Source of the DNA: Corynebacterium auriscanis
GTDB taxonomy: Bacteria > Actinomycetota > Actinomycetes > Mycobacteriales > Mycobacteriaceae
NCBI RefSeq assembly: GCF_030408435.1
Contig: NZ_CP047046.1
Location: forward strand, 204,572 to 268,571
Reading direction: 5' to 3'
Length of the DNA stretch: 64,000 bases
Shown: piece after piece, positions 62,712-64,000 of the stretch
Numbering within the stretch: position 1 is the stretch's first letter
How the letters are laid out: every line of letters begins with the position of its first letter
Program-made: the position numbers and the translations under genes
The notes under the pieces: model-generated
Seen by the model: only the letters and a program-made list of their open reading frames with translations
The model's database searches: none
What the model was told of the DNA's origin: nothing

Positions 62712-62719
62712 GCGCGGCG
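62712..62719. repeat. IS target-site duplication, right copy
   Basis: GCGCGGCG, identical to 61255-61262. It begins 1 base after the IS end and 3 bases before the DUF559 gene stop. Confidence 0.85.
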
Positions 62720-62722
62720 ACC

Positions 62723-63865
62723 CTATCCCTGAGCTGCATTCCCCAACCTAGCTGCTCGGGCAACGCTATCGACGATACTCACCGGATCGCGCAGATCCCA
62801 CTTCGTGAAACGCAGCACATGAATCCCCTGACTCCGCAGGTCGCGGTCAACGCGGGCGTCAATATGTCGCTGCTGGGGATCATCGTGGTGGTCGCCGTCA
62901 TAGAACACCGCGATCCGCGCCGAAGGGCTCCACAAATCTGCCGTCGCGACCGGGAGATCCGGGTAGCTCGAGTCCATCATCACGACCTGCGGTCTCAGGT
63001 CCGGCAGTACCGACCGCAGCAGTAGCCGTAGCAATGATTCAATCGGTGAATCTGCCAGTGGTGTGGATAGTTCAACCAGCTTGACCACCCGCTTTCGGTT
63101 CACCTGCCCGGCCGCAAAAACATCAGACGCGTCGAGGGCATCATGCGGCAGAAACCGTCGCACCGCGTCTAAGAGCTGCACCGCGCGGATCTCTACTGAA
63201 CTCAAACCCAGCTTGCCCTCGAGCCAGCGTAAATCGGGCAGCCACCACTTGGCGTTCTGCGTCAGTACGTCGCGTAGCGCCTGCGATACCGCGATTCCTC
63301 CTGTAGCACACTGCGTTTCCGCTGGTAGATCGTGGAATTCAGCGCGCCAATCCGCGCGCACTGCGCATTTCCAGCCGCATCTACTGACCACGATGTGGGG
63401 TTGGTAGAGGGTCCGAGGCTTCCTTCCGCCAGCTGCAGCGAGGATCTGCACCGGCATATCGTTGACCCAGTACGGTAGCCCAAGGATCCGCAGCGCCGCC
63501 CATCCTGTGAATGTGACCTGCGGATTCTCCAACGCTCGGGCACGAATCCGCGAGATCATGTGGTGCCGGTATGTAAACCCCATGTGGTTGTGTCGCCCAC
63601 CGAACCTCAGCTCTTGCGCGGGGCGCTCACTCGCTGCGGGAAGATACGCCGTCCGTGAGACCCGCGAAAACCGCCCGTTGAATCCCCGCACGGTGAGTCG
63701 TTGCCTCTCTTTCTCGACGCCATGAGCCGCGATCCCCCGCTCTACCTCGGGGTGATATCGGTTGAGTGGGTGGTGTTCTTGAAGAATCGCCGAGCGAGTG
63801 TCTGGCCAGGGGAGATGCGATTCCCGCTGTAGAATGACCTGTCCGAGTCCCTTGTTTCGCTCCAC
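62723..63865 (-). CDS. Endonuclease-domain protein, DUF559/Vsr-like C-terminus
   Basis: 380 residues. The C-terminal ~110 residues have a PD-(D/E)xK-type core: SPIESLLRLLLRSVLP, VATADLWSPSARIAVFYDGDHHDD, then RHIDARVDRDLRSQGIHVLRFTKWDL. This Glu, Asp, His/Gln and Arg-Asp arrangement is that of DUF559, a Vsr-related fold. The ~260-residue N-terminus is unrecognised but similar in plan to actinobacterial proteins annotated as abortive-infection-type regulators. A DNA-repair or defence role is possible but unproven. ATG 63865. Its stop lies within repeats, with the IS just beyond. No DNA methyltransferase is next to it in the window. Confidence 0.75.
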   Translation of the reverse strand: MERNKGLGQVILQRESHLPWPDTRSAILQEHHPLNRYHPEVERGIAAHGVEKERQRLTVRGFNGRFSRVSRTAYLPAASERPAQELRFGGRHNHMGFTYRHHMISRIRARALENPQVTFTGWAALRILGLPYWVNDMPVQILAAAGGRKPRTLYQPHIVVSRCGWKCAVRADWRAEFHDLPAETQCATGGIAVSQALRDVLTQNAKWWLPDLRWLEGKLGLSSVEIRAVQLLDAVRRFLPHDALDASDVFAAGQVNRKRVVKLVELSTPLADSPIESLLRLLLRSVLPDLRPQVVMMDSSYPDLPVATADLWSPSARIAVFYDGDHHDDPQQRHIDARVDRDLRSQGIHVLRFTKWDLRDPVSIVDSVARAARLGNAAQG

Positions 63866-64000
63866 GGTTGTCCCCCTTGTTGTGCGGTGCTTGCGCCTGT
63901 TGGATTCCGTGGTGTTTGCGCCGCTGTCGGTGTCTAGTTGTTTTCCCCTTCTTTACATTATGCGGGATAGTCGGGATAGTGTCATGAATTTCGCGGTGCT
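63866..64000. other. Window end, gene-free
   Basis: 135 bp. GGGATAGTCGGGATAGTG near 63964 is a short direct repeat; no gene is seen and the region may contain the promoter of the DUF559 gene. Confidence 0.5.

Overview
The window is a stretch of a Corynebacterium chromosome (Corynebacteriales, roughly 58-60 % GC by eye). This rests on gene content and order. It carries the arabinogalactan/mycolate locus (glf, glfT2, PAP2 phosphatase, ubiA-type DPPR synthase, mycolyltransferases, cutinase-like Rv3802c homologue, fadD32, pks13, accD3) followed by the MmpL3-type exporter with its NYN-domain and trmB neighbours and pckG. I cannot name the species without a database search.

Layout. 1-8.1 kb: a truncated LCP ligase, a CPBP-family membrane protease, an amidase, pheA, a histidine phosphatase, an SDR, a small zincin and a Septum_form-domain protein. 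8.4-12 kb: serS, an acyltransferase, a HAD phosphatase and a PGPGW membrane protein. 12-31 kb and on to 33 kb: the cell-wall locus. Galactan is made by glf and glfT2, the arabinose donor by ubiA and the PAP2 phosphatase. Mycolates are activated and condensed by FadD32, Pks13 and AccD3. Two secreted mycolyltransferases deposit them, one of them a PS1-like protein with LGFP repeats. aftB, which normally follows ubiA, is not there; a repeat-filled gap occupies its place. 33-42.5 kb: an acyl-CoA synthetase, an SGNH hydrolase, a three-gene DUF6230/DUF6114 secretion-type operon, a divergent MFS/LysR pair and a PhoX phosphatase. 42.5-52.5 kb: DUF3054, a flippase-like membrane protein, the trehalose-monomycolate exporter, NYN, trmB, two actinobacterial unknowns and pckG. 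52.6-54.2 kb: an AT-richer island with an LGFP fragment and two mutually related small unknown genes. 54.2-64 kb: ahpF/ahpC, an amino-acid permease, a YeeE-TusA fusion under a predicted McbR operator, an intact IS256-family insertion with its target duplication, and a DUF559-type nuclease-like protein.

The most unusual property is repeat structure. Many gene ends are followed by short tandem arrays (22-79 bp units) whose first copy is the 3' end of the gene itself, stop codon included; in convergent pairs the unit can contain both stops. Similar short arrays, all multiples of three, lie inside coding linkers of surface and membrane proteins. A separate ~58-bp palindrome occurs twice, 43 kb apart. 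No tRNA, rRNA or CRISPR array was found.
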